DNA of 64,000 nt from Gautieria morchelliformis (GCA_015179125.1 WHVA01000001.1:434001-498000); one strand, 5' to 3'; numbered from the stretch's first letter, positions 41,469-52,358 are shown. Numbers and translations are program-made. The notes: generated from the sequence alone by a model not told the origin.

Positions 41469-42021
41469 GTCCGTTTACAAACCTGAGAAATTCGCAGTGT
41501 TAAAGGTGTGCTATCCTCCGTTGTCTGCTTGCCTAGCTTAGGTTGCTATCTTTATGGTTGCCCCGCGACCATCGGCGTGTTGGAAACATATTCCATGATA
41601 AAAGTGTTCTGGCGAAGGCAGGACCGAGTCGTAAGGCCGAAAGTTCATCGAATGGCAATGAACGCGTACGCATCATATTTCCCTGTTCGCTTTGCCACGT
41701 CCAAACTTTGACGTCTTTCCTGGACAGTGTCGGTCACCTCACCTCCACAGAGAGGTGGTTCATATTCAGCTCCGCGGTCTTTGTGATATCCCCCATTTCT
41801 CATCTGCGTGGCGCGGAGAAGCTAATTTGACGGCTAGCTGAGGGCTGGGTGGATGCACCTCTTGCGGAACCAGCGGGGTCCTCAAATTCATTCTCGACGC
41901 CTGCTTCGGTGCCATTCGAGCAACCAGTATCTTCTTACCGTTCTTGTACGACGGCAGGAAGGTTTACTTTTCACCTGCATGAGATTACTGTAATCTGGTC
42001 CCTCCATGCCAGGCTCACCAT

Positions 42022-42312
42022 TTTATCGAATGCGCCAGGCAGCTCGAACGCGTGCCTCAAATCTCAGCTGATCGACACAGGTCGCTCACAAGGCGAGGGA
42101 AGCATCTCGATGTCCTAGAGGATATTTGAAGGCTTATTGGTGGTGAGAAGGACGTAGAGCTCCTCCAAAGGCTGGTAGACATAGCAAACGTCAAAAGTAT
42201 CCACCGAAGAATGGGATGAGTGTAGGTAATGATGTGAAGATGGATTATATTCGTGACCCTGGCATCTCTAAAAACTGGTGCGAAAGAATAGCTGAAAAAT
42301 AGGACTAGGCGG
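42022..42312 (-). pseudogene. YQPLEELY-type gene fragment, mirrored copy
   Basis: Reverse complement of 21480-21770, carrying the same in-frame stops. Function not recognised. Confidence 0.45.
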
Positions 42313-42497
42313 GAACATACGTTTCCCTGCAACAATAGAAGCTGCAAGCACGACCTGGAGAAAGCATTAGCTAGATTGTTTCCCAGACGTCAAGAAAGCT
42401 CATCCTGTAAGTTTGTTGGCACAGCAGGATTACGGGAAGTATGGGTGCGTGCTTGTGTCACTAATTCCTATGGCGGCCGCAGCAATGGCCCGTTCAA

Positions 42498-43391
42498 TTG
42501 ATTAGTAAGCATGGTCTTTGTTCAAAAAGGCCAGCGGGCGCGCTCAGTGGAAAATCTTCATATAAGCCTATCGGTACCCTCAACCCTCCCATTGCTGATC
42601 TTGAAAACAACCACCATTTGTGCGCAATGAACCGTAACATTCTCCCTGGTTTCCATGATGGTGGATTTTGCCCTTGCCATCCGCGTCCGATGACATGGGA
42701 GGAGGAGATGCGACCTCTTCTCCGCGCAGAGCTCCTGTTCCCCGTCCCAGGGCTCCCACTGCCACCGCCCATCCCGGTGCTCCTACCGCCGCCGCGCATC
42801 CCGGTGCCCGCACCACCACCGCCCATTCACGCGCTCGCACCGCCGCCGCCCATGCACACGCTCGCACCGCCGCCGCCCATCCCGGTGCCCGCACCTCCAC
42901 CGCCCATCCCGGTGCCCGCACCTCCACCGCCCATCCCGGTGCCCGCACCACCGCCGCCCACTCACGCGCTCGCACTTCCGCCGCCCATCCCAGTACTCCC
43001 ACCGCCGCCGCCCATCCCAGCGCCCCCACCGTCACCGCCCATCCCAAATTTACCGCGCAGGAGCAGCCGCCCTCGAAAACCGGTACAAAGATATACATCC
43101 GCGGTGTTCCCGCCACCCCCGCCCACCCCGGCCCTCTCACCACCCCCACCCATTCCGGCCCTCCCACCGCCACCGCCCATCCCAAAGTTACTGCGCAGGA
43201 GCAGCCGCCCTCGGAAACCTGTGCAACGATATGCAACCGTGGTCCCGCGACCCAATCTGGGCGAGGGGTCCAACCGGAGCAGGCTGCCAGGCTCTGCGAG
43301 GGACACCGAAGCGAGAGGAGATGGAGGGAGGGGACGGCGTGCTGCAGAGAGAGAGAGGAGACGCGCTGCCCGTCGACCCTACGAGGTATGA
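42498..43391 (+). CDS. Proline-rich ORF, mirrored copy, 297 aa
   Basis: Identical to the frame at 20401-21294. Here the frame lies in the presumed older context, followed by sequence that also follows the related fragment at 57902-58195. That supports this repeat family having once been a longer unit of ORF plus downstream sequence. No start or splice signal decides whether it is translated. Confidence 0.35.
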   Translation: MISKHGLCSKRPAGALSGKSSYKPIGTLNPPIADLENNHHLCAMNRNILPGFHDGGFCPCHPRPMTWEEEMRPLLRAELLFPVPGLPLPPPIPVLLPPPRIPVPAPPPPIHALAPPPPMHTLAPPPPIPVPAPPPPIPVPAPPPPIPVPAPPPPTHALALPPPIPVLPPPPPIPAPPPSPPIPNLPRRSSRPRKPVQRYTSAVFPPPPPTPALSPPPPIPALPPPPPIPKLLRRSSRPRKPVQRYATVVPRPNLGEGSNRSRLPGSARDTEARGDGGRGRRAAERERRRAARRPYEV

Positions 43392-43445
43392 CTATTACTT
43401 ATACAGCAGCCAGACGGGACTAATGATCGATCCAGCAGAGTGGGT

Positions 43446-44286
43446 TTCCGAGTGGTGACGGTACCGTGACACTGCCGAATCGACATCGCCCACCCCTGTT
43501 CCGTCCAAGAAGTCGACAAAACATTCAAGCTCGCAGTTGGTTTTCGTGCGCGTTCTGTTGCAGGTGTCGCCACGATGGGTTGTTAGGGTAAGAAGTGCTG
43601 GAAGGGAGAGCCTGTTTGGAATGTTAAATATTGTATACCTTCCGATCTGTATCATTTTCACATCTGTTATCATTTTCACTGTGTAGATCACTTCCGAGAT
43701 TTTCTGTGCGGCGAGCAATCACCGGGTTAATTGTATCCCTCGAGATTTGGATAGCGTCATGCACCAGGGTCCGATTAGACAATCAGCCTCTGAACCTTGA
43801 AATCACGTTCGGTCCTGTTTTCTGACGGAAGGGAATGCCCCGGTCGTGGGGGACAATGTTGAGCTGTATCGTAGATATATACCATTTTCGGTCCAGACGC
43901 AAATCGAAACAAGAAGAAAAAAAAAACTGATGAATTATACTCGAGCAATATAGTACATATGTGATAAATCCGCAATGCGCGATTAAAACATCTTTCCAAC
44001 TTGGATTGATGACCGTGTCCATCTGCCAAGCATACATCGTGAATAACAGCTCGGAATCCACTGGCAGTATACACCATTCTAACAACCCGATGAAGTGTCT
44101 GCCTCTGAAATCCCAGTCTCGTAAGTATTCCACTGCGTTCCAAGTGGTATTCCCATGCTTTTCTCGAACTGCGCCTTGCTGGTTTACCGTGGTCTGCACG
44201 TGCCTTAGGGTCTATCCCAGCGACATTCTTCATGATTTTTTTGACTTTCGAGTTGGTTCTAACGCCGGCTGCTCCCTAGCTAGGAT
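43446..44286 (+). repeat. Repeat related to 58400-58730; weak ORF on minus strand
   Basis: 43401-43800 and 58380-58730 share many blocks in the same order (GCTGGAAGGGAG, GTTTGGAATGTTAAATATTGT, AATCACCGGGTT, CAATCAGCCTC) at about 75-80% identity. Together with the preceding proline/RG-coding part this defines one repeat family with direct copies 15 kb apart. The rest to 44286 holds a 138-codon minus-strand frame (43783-44199) of ordinary composition that I do not recognise. Confidence 0.6.
43783..44199 (-). CDS. Hypothetical 138-residue ORF
   Basis: The residue use is protein-like (WDFRGRHFIGLLEW and YAWQMDTVINPSWKD are visible), but an overlapping minus-strand frame of 152 codons also exists, so one of the two must be chance. 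No family recognised. It lies between the palindrome arm and the inverted repeat that starts at 44287. Confidence 0.2.
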   Translation of the reverse strand: MQTTVNQQGAVREKHGNTTWNAVEYLRDWDFRGRHFIGLLEWCILPVDSELLFTMYAWQMDTVINPSWKDVLIAHCGFITYVLYCSSIIHQFFFSSCFDLRLDRKWYISTIQLNIVPHDRGIPFRQKTGPNVISRFRG

Positions 44287-45407
44287 CATCTTCCCCAGTG
44301 CGGATACTTGCAGGCTAAGGCCAGGTGTAGAATTTCTCGAGCAAGGCAAGCCGGGTTCTTAGTTGACACCTTGATGTCATGGTTGCGCCAGTGGGAGGCG
44401 ATGACGCGCTATCTGGAATCGCCCTTGCCACAATGGCTTCAAGATCAGTCGTCGGTGCGGAGCCTACGGGGGCGGGAGCAGACGATGCTTTTCGATCTTC
44501 CACAAGAGGGACATTCCACCCGTCTGTGAACCCGAAGACGCTAGCAGACGGGCTGCTGACCTCGACACGCGAAATTATGTTCCCGCTCATCATGGAGCAT
44601 GTGGATGCCAGCTATACACAGTCACCGGTGAACAAATTGTGTAAGCCGCTCACCAAAGCTGAGTGTCATTCGTTGCGAATGCGCCAGTGATTGAACATTT
44701 GGCGGCCGTCGCTCTCTCAATCGCTCTATCAGAAGGTTTCGAGGAACGTACGCAAAAGAAGGCAAGCATTCACGAAAGACTCTAAAGAGTACACGTCCGT
44801 ATCATTTGTGAGCGGGGACATCGCCGATCTAGGAAGCGACGCTTCGAAGCCCTTTGAGATGATCTCCGGTGATACCTCGGATTTGCCTTACTCGGAGGAG
44901 CCAGTTACCTACCTCTGAATATCCTAATTATAGGTGATTGATGGATTGGGGCATGCGGTATGTCCTCAACACGTTTTGAATTCGTCTCCGATGTCTTCCC
45001 CCCCGATACAATCGTATTCGTCCCCGATAGCCAAGCGATGTATTACAGCTGAACAACCACACCGGAATCCCAGACTTGACAAAAGACAGACCCCCAATAG
45101 CACAAGCTAGACCAAAGCAAACCGCAAAACAAAACAAAAAAAAAAAGAATAATTTACAAAATTTACAAAACACACTGCAGGGTGACATCGAATTCTCTTC
45201 CAGGAGTTTTCTGGATTTCCCATACGAGAGAAATCCGTATATCCACTCGCAGTCACAACTCGGACGTTGCAGGACTATACGCGGGTGAACTGGGTTGTCA
45301 GGATGGTTGGGATAATCCCCTACAAGACCTATGATTGCGTGCTGCCGATTGCAGTTGCTGTCACTTGACAACAGTGGCGCCTCAGGTTTGAAGGCTAATT
45401 CGGCATG
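44287..45407. repeat. Inverted partner of 1237-2357
   Basis: Reverse complement of the left segment, lacking 17 bp near 44870. Its outer end passes into the four-unit 124-bp array at 45408, mirroring the left locus. A shortened, diverged second copy of its 45085-45390 portion lies at about 45900-46075. Confidence 0.85.
44379..44690 (+). CDS. Hypothetical 103-residue ORF
   Basis: Companion of the minus-strand frame at 1954-2253; conserved nearly throughout. A second open frame follows immediately (44691-44918) with the string SVSFVSGDIADLGSDASKPF, and might be the next part of the same gene. No domain is recognised, and an intron joining them is not evident. Confidence 0.3.
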   Translation: MVAPVGGDDALSGIALATMASRSVVGAEPTGAGADDAFRSSTRGTFHPSVNPKTLADGLLTSTREIMFPLIMEHVDASYTQSPVNKLCKPLTKAECHSLRMRQ

Positions 45408-45885
45408 CTAGACATCAGAGCATGTAAGTAACCATAGACAGCGCCGACAAGCAGATCCGTCATCACGTACCTAGTCGTTCTGACCAGCCTCTCTGCCACC
45501 GGGGGCTCCGCAACTGGCGCCTCTGATTGCGCGGGCTAAACATCAAAGCACGTAAGTAACCATAGACAGCACCGACAAGCAGGTCCGTCATCCCGTGCCT
45601 AGTCGTTCTGACCAGCCTCCCACAGGGGCCTCCGCAGCTGGCGCCTCTGATTGCGCGGGCTAAACATCAAAGCACGTGAGTAACCATAGACAGCACCGAC
45701 AAGCAGGTCCGTCATCCCATGCCTAGTCGTTCTGACCAGCCTCCCACAGGGGCCTCCGCAGCTGGCGCCTCTGATTGCGCGGGCTAAACATGAGAACCCG
45801 TAAGTAACCATAGGCAGCGCCGACAAGCAGATCCGTCATCACGTACCTGGTCGTTCTGACCAGCCTCTGCCACAGCGGGATCTCC
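45408..45885 (-). repeat. 124-bp exon-intron-like array, four units
   Basis: Four intron-like 63-nt blocks on the minus strand, the lowest at 45408-45470, alternate with 61-nt blocks. Two of the inner intron-like blocks start GCACGG or GCATGG in place of GTACGT, a GC-type or lost donor. The array lies about 360 bp downstream of the stop of the gene at 46243-48179, on the same strand, and its intron-like blocks resemble the 3' halves of that gene's two long introns. Confidence 0.85.
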
Positions 45886-46242
45886 AACTGGCCCCTGTGT
45901 CACACAGGACAAGACACCACGTTACACACCCCCGATAGTACAACACCAAAACAAACCGCAAAACAAAACAAAAAACGAAATTTACAAAAAACACCTGCAG
46001 GGTGCCGTCCACGGCTTTTGCTTGTGTACCGCCGATTACAGTCGCTGTCACTTGACGACAGTAGTGCGCGAGCATTGGTCTAGTCGGGTATTTTGCTCCA
46101 TCGACTCCTGTAGCGGGGGGATGGTCTCGCCTAAGCGCCGGACAGTGACAATCCAGCCTTGCGCGATTCCCGGTAAAGCCCTGAGGACTTTGAATGAAGT
46201 TAGACTCCGTCTTTCAGTGCATAAAATGATTATACCTTTTCA

Positions 46243-48179
46243 TCAACAATACGCCTGAAAAAGCGTTATGCCGTTGCAAGGTCCATAACACGAGACCGTG
46301 TGGTTGGGTTGCGACTCTGGGGTCATGTCCGTCATTGGGACATCCTCGTCATCGACTTCCATGCGATCGGCGTCGTCCTCGTCATCGTCCTCATCAGCGG
46401 AAGACAAGGAGGAATGGGAGGAACCTTCCCAATCGACGTCCATCGGACCGCCTTCTTCACCCTGCTCAGTCGGGGGGGCGTGCAGCTCTCCTGAGACCGC
46501 CGTGGTCACGTCGTTGCCGACCACCAAAGGCTCTGCAACGGCGGTCTGGTCGTGCAGTGAGAGCTTTTCGAATAGGGCGCACAAGGCGGCAACATCGAAG
46601 TCCACGTCCATCGCATCGCCTTTATCCTGCGCAGTCAGGGGGGCGTCTAACTGTCCTGAGACCGCCGTGGCCACGTCGTTGCTGGCCCCCAAAGGTTCTA
46701 CAACGGCGGTCTGGTTGGTTTCCCAGGGGTGTTCCACTAGGGCTGACAAGGACCCGGCACCTCGAGGAGAGTGCCGCGTCGCCTCAGCTTTTGAGGCAAC
46801 TTCCACGTGCTAGACATCAGAGAACGTGAGTAATGGTACACAGCGGGAACAAGCAGATCCGTAGACAGGGAGGAGCCGATGTGCTCTTTCGAGCGACTAC
46901 TCCATTCCTGGCCCGTATGGGTATAGTGGGGAAAAGAATTGCCTACCTGGGCGTTCAGAAGCCCACCCTTGAACTTTCCTTCCCCTTCCCTCTCGAGAGG
47001 GTCCAAGCCCTTGCCTTCGTCAGGCTGGGACGATGCTCCGGCTGACCTCGCGCGGTCTGTGCCTTCCGTCATGTCGGCCCCCAAGAGCTTTTTCTACACG
47101 TCGCCATCTGTCTTGTGGCGGGGCGGGGCGGGCTAGAGAACAGAGCACGTAAGCAATCGTACCCCGCAGCCACACGCAGATCCGTAAACAGAGAGGAGCC
47201 AATGTCCTCTTTCGAGCGACGACTGGCTCGTATGCATATAGTGGGGAAAAGCATTGCGTACCTGAGCGTTCACAAGCCCATCCTTGAATGTTCCGGGACC
47301 CTCCCTCTCGAGAGGATTGACGGTCTGGCCTTCGTCAGGTTTCGGCGATGCTCCGGCTAACTTAGCGGGGTCCGTTTCCTCCGTCTCCATGTCTGAAGCG
47401 CCCGCCCGATCTCTTTCTTGGTGTCGGTTGGCACGGTAGGGCCTGTTTGTTGGGGCGAGTCGATGTGATCGCGCGTCCTACGTGGCGCCTGATGCGAGTG
47501 TTGTGGCCTTGACGGGTGCTGACGGCTGTCATACGAACATGTGAGCTGAGGTAAATCTCCATAAAGAAACACCGTACTGGGCATGCCCCGATGAGTGCCC
47601 TATTCCCTGGGGTCCTTGACCTTTCTTAGAAGGGTTTTCACGTCTGGCCGAGGCGCTGCCTGAAATAGATGATGCTATGTTAGCTTCGACCCAACGGTCC
47701 CCCAATGACGACTTACCAGGCGGCGTTCGGGAAATCGATGCTGAGGCCTGCTTAGACACAGCCGAGACCTTCTCTGCGGATTTTGAGGACGACGCCACAG
47801 GCTGCTAATAGGGTGCCATCAGGAAAATCATTGTCTTTGACCGTCACAAGTATGCACATACCTGTCCAGTCTGATTGTCGTGATTGAGAGACTCCGGAAG
47901 TGAAGTTTGTGTGTTCTGAGAGAAAGTTCAGATGAGGTGATGTGCGGTGGCAGTGGCGGCGGGTGGCATGGACGAAGGCGATATGGAAAAGGACTGTAAC
48001 TGACCGTCATCGTGTTGGGGACGTCCGAAGCTCCTGGGACAGATGGTGTCGGGGATTGCTGAATGTGTTGATCAAGGTGAGAATGGTAAGACTGGCGTAA
48101 GTGATCGCGGGGTCCTTACAGTGGGGCTAGCTAAGAGTCGGCTGGGGATCAGACCACGTGTGCCTCCCACAGCGCGCAT
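46243..48179 (-). CDS. Eight-exon hypothetical gene with duplicated exon, 436 aa
   Basis: Proposed exons (minus strand): 48179-48120, 48058-48005, 47915-47862, 47804-47717, 47659-47535, 47477-47262, 47093-46947 and 46809-46243. Their lengths sum to 1311 nt, in frame from ATG to TGA. Introns are 61, 89, 57, 57, 57, 168 and 137 nt with GT...AG ends; the one at 47716-47660 has GTAAGT, a CTAAC branch site and TTTCAG. Exons 6 and 7 share GAS.(K/Q)PDEG, LEREG and N-A-Q endings, so an exon was duplicated. Exon 8 carries a twofold repeat around TAVSG and MDVD and an acidic tail (DEDDDEDDADRMEVDDED). No known domain; low-complexity acidic proteins of this kind are often nuclear. The least certain splice sites are those at 47534/47478 and 47094. 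Confidence 0.6.
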
Positions 48180-49774
48180 GGTGTGTCTGGGGCCTTGGGC
48201 AGTATTCTTCATTTTGAGGACCGGATGGACGAGGTTGGATGTGGTGGTAGGAAAAAGAAAGGCGGGCCGCTCCGGAGTCCTCGGGCTGGCTTTTATAGGC
48301 GGCTAGAACCTCCGCAATCTCTGCCGATATCCCACTCATTCGAACGCCTGGACAGACACATTGATTCTATAACGCGCGCTAGAGAAGGTCACGGCAATCA
48401 ACTACGAAAAATTCCATACTTATTGGGGCTCCGCTTTGGGACATAATCTTTGATACCCCGGCGATCCTTCTCTAAGCGAACGCCAATGTAATTCCTTTCC
48501 ATCGGTTCTTCAATGTAAGACTGAATAGAATTAAACTGACCTGACAAGATAAGCACGGTCACGAGGCGCCAACTAATTGCAGCGTAACTGAGTCCCAGCA
48601 CCATGCCGGTTGGTGCACCTGATTCTGTATATATTCTAATCCGACCGAGAGAAAGCGGCAGCATCGAGTAGGATTTGTTCGGGACGCACTTCTCCATATG
48701 TACTAGTTTAGAGTAGATGGTCAGCCGTACTTCCAGAGGGCTGAAATCGCAAGGAGTGCAAAGGACTTGGACTCCGACTGCCCAGCTCTGGTCTCAAGTG
48801 CCGGGGCAAACGGACTCACAGTCGCTCGGCGACATCGATGATCGATCGTCGCTCGATAAGCTCGACTATGCACGGGAACATGCCACAAAAGACACCATTA
48901 TCTCTGTCTCGAATGTCCAGGTTGTGTCTTTAGTGCGAGCTAAGGATGGCGTTGCTGCGGCTTACCTTGGCCAAGGCAATATTACATAATGCCTTGGCTC
49001 GGCTTCCAGGCGTGTACAGGACTGTAATTGACCATTATTTGAAGGTATCGTTTCCGTATGGGTTTGCCTGAAATGTGTTGATATGGTCATATGGGCGTGG
49101 TCAAACTGGGAGGGTACCCACGGTGGAGCGATGGTCCCGGAGGGCTCCTGGCAGGCCGGAGCCGAGACGTGTTGGGAGATGTGCGAAGCTGTATTCATGC
49201 AGTATTGTGAACAGAACTAAGTGAGGTGACAAGCAAAAATGATTGTCTCAGACTTGATACTATCATCCCACGCGGCATCAAACCTTATTCCACGATCCAA
49301 AGTAAGCTCCGAACTTCGCTCGGCTTTCGGCAGGCGTAATACCAGGCGGGGGTCCGAGTATCGCCGTTACTTGAAAGGGTGTCGGTCGACGCGTACTATG
49401 AACTGTAAGTTAATAACGGCGTTCTCTAAGTAGCTGATCCATCTAGCACGTCTCCAGGGTCAGCCTGAGGTGCAGCCACCTTTTAACTTCTTAATTTTCT
49501 ACAGTAGGGCAGCTACTATATCCTGTAGAATAAGTGCACCATATAGCAAGCGTTCAGCGCTTGGAGCAAGTGCTAATTGAGAATCTCTCTCTCTCTAAGT
49601 ATAGCTGAGCGAGCATAGTCTATAGTAGTGAACAGTGAAACTGTAGAACTGCATAACAGTGACTGGGTTTCTCAATAATCACTATCACCACCGCATATGC
49701 ACGTACTTAGGTGAAATGCACGCAAGGGAACAGTGTAGACGATTCAAGTCCTGAAGTACTGTACAACTTGTAAT
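48180..49774. other. 1.6 kb without a supported gene
   Basis: It presumably includes the promoter of the minus-strand gene ending its 5' side at 48179. Short frames of 60-99 codons exist on both strands but none shows a motif or a second copy in the window. A CT-rich run lies near 49583. Confidence 0.5.
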
Positions 49775-50241
49775 TTATATCCTCTCCTTTCCCATATCCC
49801 ACTCTCTCACTGCACCTTTCTTTGTATATTCAATCGCCATAATTCCCTGCCCGTCCTCGGCCGACGCACTCACCATCCCTTTACCCTTCTTCCCCCTTCC
49901 TTCTTTCGTATCGTCGGATGACAAACCTAACCGCTCCAGTCTCTTCTCCATACGGTCCTCCCGTTGCAGCCGTATGAGTTCTAGCATTGCGTCCCAGCCT
50001 TCGAACTGTGCATTGTCAACCAGTCCTGTTGCGGGAACATCAATAGTAAGACCCGAAGATGATGACGCGAGAGGAGCCGCTTCAAGTCAAGGATCATAGT
50101 CTGGCGCGAAATACTTGTCCATTTAGAAGAAATTGGAGTCGGCGATGGGGGACGAGTTGGGATTCCCAATGTCGGCTTTGGAGACTGTATCGGTGACTCG
50201 AGTAACGGTGAAGCTGTTCTGCTAGATATCTTGGGTTCCAC
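49775..50241 (-). pseudogene. Broken host gene fragment, unrecognised
   Basis: A Pro/Ser-rich frame (50241 to about 50121, ending PPSPTPISSK) is followed one frame off by DKYFAPDYDP, a TGA, LEAAPLASSSSG, DVPATGLVDNAQFEGWDAML and a charged coiled-coil-like tail (REDRMEKRLERLG), ending at 49775. A lost A in an A-run at about 50122 would explain the shift, and CGA to TGA the stop. The composition is that of the C-terminal part of a real cellular protein, but I cannot name it. It directly adjoins the UTP14 scrap at 50246. Confidence 0.5.
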
Positions 50242-50245
50242 TAGG

Positions 50246-50569
50246 TCATGACTGGGAAAGCGTGAGGGGGGTCACATCGAAGGTCGCTCGCTCCACCTCA
50301 CGCTTCGTCCTCTCTTTCTCCCCATCTTCCACGCCATCGAGACCTTCAGCCTCTTTTACCAATCCTCTGATCCTCTCACGACGTTTCCTTTGTATTTTTC
50401 GATAACTCTTGTTCTTCATCTTCGCGACCCGCTTCGCCTTGGCATCCGCGCAGAACATGAGTGCCCACTTCCGCTCGTCGCAGCGGGACTGAAAAAGATG
50501 GTTCTCGTGCGTTCCCCGGGTTCGTATGCCATTGTAGGTGCCCGTGACAAAAGGAGCGCGTATGCGCAA
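50246..50569 (-). pseudogene. UTP14: UTP14 fragment, part preceding RHKN motif, third copy
   Basis: A 107-codon frame with ALMFCADAKAKRVAKMKN, a few residues different from the palindrome copies and with a different last eight residues (after FDV). The related block extends to about 52223, so this is an older, diverged copy of the palindrome arm in direct orientation to the right arm. Confidence 0.75.
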
Positions 50570-52223
50570 GTCCGTTTACAAAGCGGAGAAATTCACAGTG
50601 TTAAAGGTGTGCTATCCTCCGTTGTCTGCTTGCCTAGCTTAGGTTGCTATCTTTATGGTTGCCCCGCGACCATCGGCGTGTTGGAAACATAGTCCATGAT
50701 AAAAGTGTTCTGGCGAAGGCAGGACCGAGTCGTAAGGCCGAAAGTTCATCGAATGGCAATGAACGCGTACGCATCATATTTCCCTGTTCGCTTTGCCACG
50801 TCCAAACTTTGACGTCTTTCCTGGACAGTGTCGGTCACCCTCACCTCCACAGAGAGGTGGTTCATATTGAGCTCCGCGGTCTTTGTGATATCCCCCCATT
50901 TCTCATCTGCGTGGCGCGGAGAAGCTAATTTGCCGGCTGCCGGCTGGCTGAGGGCTGGGTAGATGCACTTTTTGCGGAACCAGCCGTGGTCTCAAATTCG
51001 CTCTCGACGCCTGCTTCGGTGCGTTCCTCGAGCATTCGAGCAACCAGTATCTGCTTACCTTTCTTGTACGACGACAGGAAGGTTTACTTTTCACCTGCAT
51101 GAGATTATGTAATCTGGTCCCTCCATGCCAGGCTCACGATTTCATCGAATGCGCCGGGCAGCTCGAACGCGTGCCTCAAAATCTCAGCTGATCGACACAG
51201 ATAGGTTACAAGGCGACCAAACAGGGGAAGCATCTGGATGTCCTAGAGGATATTTGAAGGCTTATTGGTGGTGAGAAGGACGTAGAGCTCCTCCAAAGGC
51301 TGGTAGACATAGCAAACGTTAAAAGTATCCACAGAAGAATGTGATGAGTGTAGTAAATGATGTGAAGATGGATTATATTCGTGACCCTGGCATCTCTAAA
51401 AACTGGTGCGAGAGAATAGCTGAAAAATAGGACTAGGCGGGAACATACGTTTCCCTGCAACGATAGAAGCTGCAAGCACGACCTGGACAGAGTATTAGCT
51501 AGATTTTTTCTCGGACGTCAAGAAAGCTCATCCTGTAAGGTTTATTGGCATAGCAGGATTACGGGAAGTATGGGTTCGTGCTTGTGTCACTAATTCCTTT
51601 GGCGGCCGCAGCAATGGCCCGTTCAATTGATTAGTAAGGCAAGCCGGCCCGCTCATTGTGGAAAATCTTCACATAAGTAAGCCTATCGGTACCCTCGACC
51701 CTCCATTGCTGATCTTGCAAGCAACCACCATTTGTGCGCAATGAACCGTAACATTCTCCCTGGTTTCCATGATGGTGGATTTTGCCCTTGCCATGCGCGT
51801 CCGATGACATGGGAGGAGATGCGTCCTCTTCTCCGCGCAGAGCTCCTGTTCCCCGTCCCAGGGCTCCCACTGCCACCGCCCATCCCGGTGCTCCCACCGC
51901 CGCCGCCCATCCCGGTGCCCGCACCTCCGCCGCTCATCCCGGTGCCGGCACCACCGCCGCCCATTCACGCGCTCGCACCGCCGCCGCCCATCCCGGTGCC
52001 CGCACCTCCACCGCCCATCCCGGTGCCCGCACCACCGCCGCCCACTCACGCGCTCGCACTGCCGCCGCCCATCCCAGTACTCCCACCGCCGCCGCCCATC
52101 CCAGCGCCCCCACCGTCACCGCCCATCCCAAATTTACCGCGCAGGAGCAGCCGCCCTCGAAAACCGGTACAAAGATATACATCCGCGGTGTTCCTGCCAC
52201 CCCCTCAAAGGCTACTGGGTTAA
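50250..52223. repeat. Diverged third copy of the arm segment
   Basis: Collinear with 41150-43115 and, inverted, with 20680-22645, at about 95-97% identity by eye with small indels and a shorter proline-rich minisatellite. It contains the UTP14 scrap, a VKSKPSCRRTRK scrap (50903-51100, -), the YQPLEELY-type relic (51206-51475, -) and the shorter proline-rich ORF. It continues leftward in block order with the Y block (52973-54690), as the left locus does. Confidence 0.85.
51732..52223 (+). CDS. Proline-rich ORF, shorter third copy, 163 aa
   Basis: Starts at an internal Met of the 297-residue version. It has fewer PPPPIP repeats, one RRSSRPRKPVQRY motif and a different ending (PPPQRLLG) caused by a breakpoint at about 52200. 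Length variation in the minisatellite shows the repeat number is unstable. Coding status uncertain. Confidence 0.3.
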   Translation: MCAMNRNILPGFHDGGFCPCHARPMTWEEMRPLLRAELLFPVPGLPLPPPIPVLPPPPPIPVPAPPPLIPVPAPPPPIHALAPPPPIPVPAPPPPIPVPAPPPPTHALALPPPIPVLPPPPPIPAPPPSPPIPNLPRRSSRPRKPVQRYTSAVFLPPPQRLLG

Positions 52224-52358
52224 CAGTTGCACGATGTAGCGCGTGACCTCACTGGCCGCACCTGCACGACATCATCTCCCGCAAATGCAAGGGCGACAAG
52301 GCCCACCTGTTCAAACGCCTTGACACCGTGACCCTTTCCCCGTCGCCTTCATGTGCTG

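Larger units (their letters stand above)
38046..43445. repeat. Palindrome right arm, outer part
   Basis: Reverse complement of 20347-25747 with one single-base length difference found. It starts with the LINE E 3' UTR and tail (38046-38358, plus strand), then the mirrored gene fragment, F-box pseudogene, repeat Z, UTP14 fragment, second gene fragment and proline-rich ORF. Its outer end at 43445 runs smoothly into sequence related to 58400-58730, which suggests that this side keeps the older context and the left edge is the rearranged one. Confidence 0.95.

Noticed and set aside
46298-46813. 171-codon Ser-rich plus-strand frame
   Set aside because: Antisense to the acidic last exon of the 46243-48179 gene, whose spliced frame is better supported.
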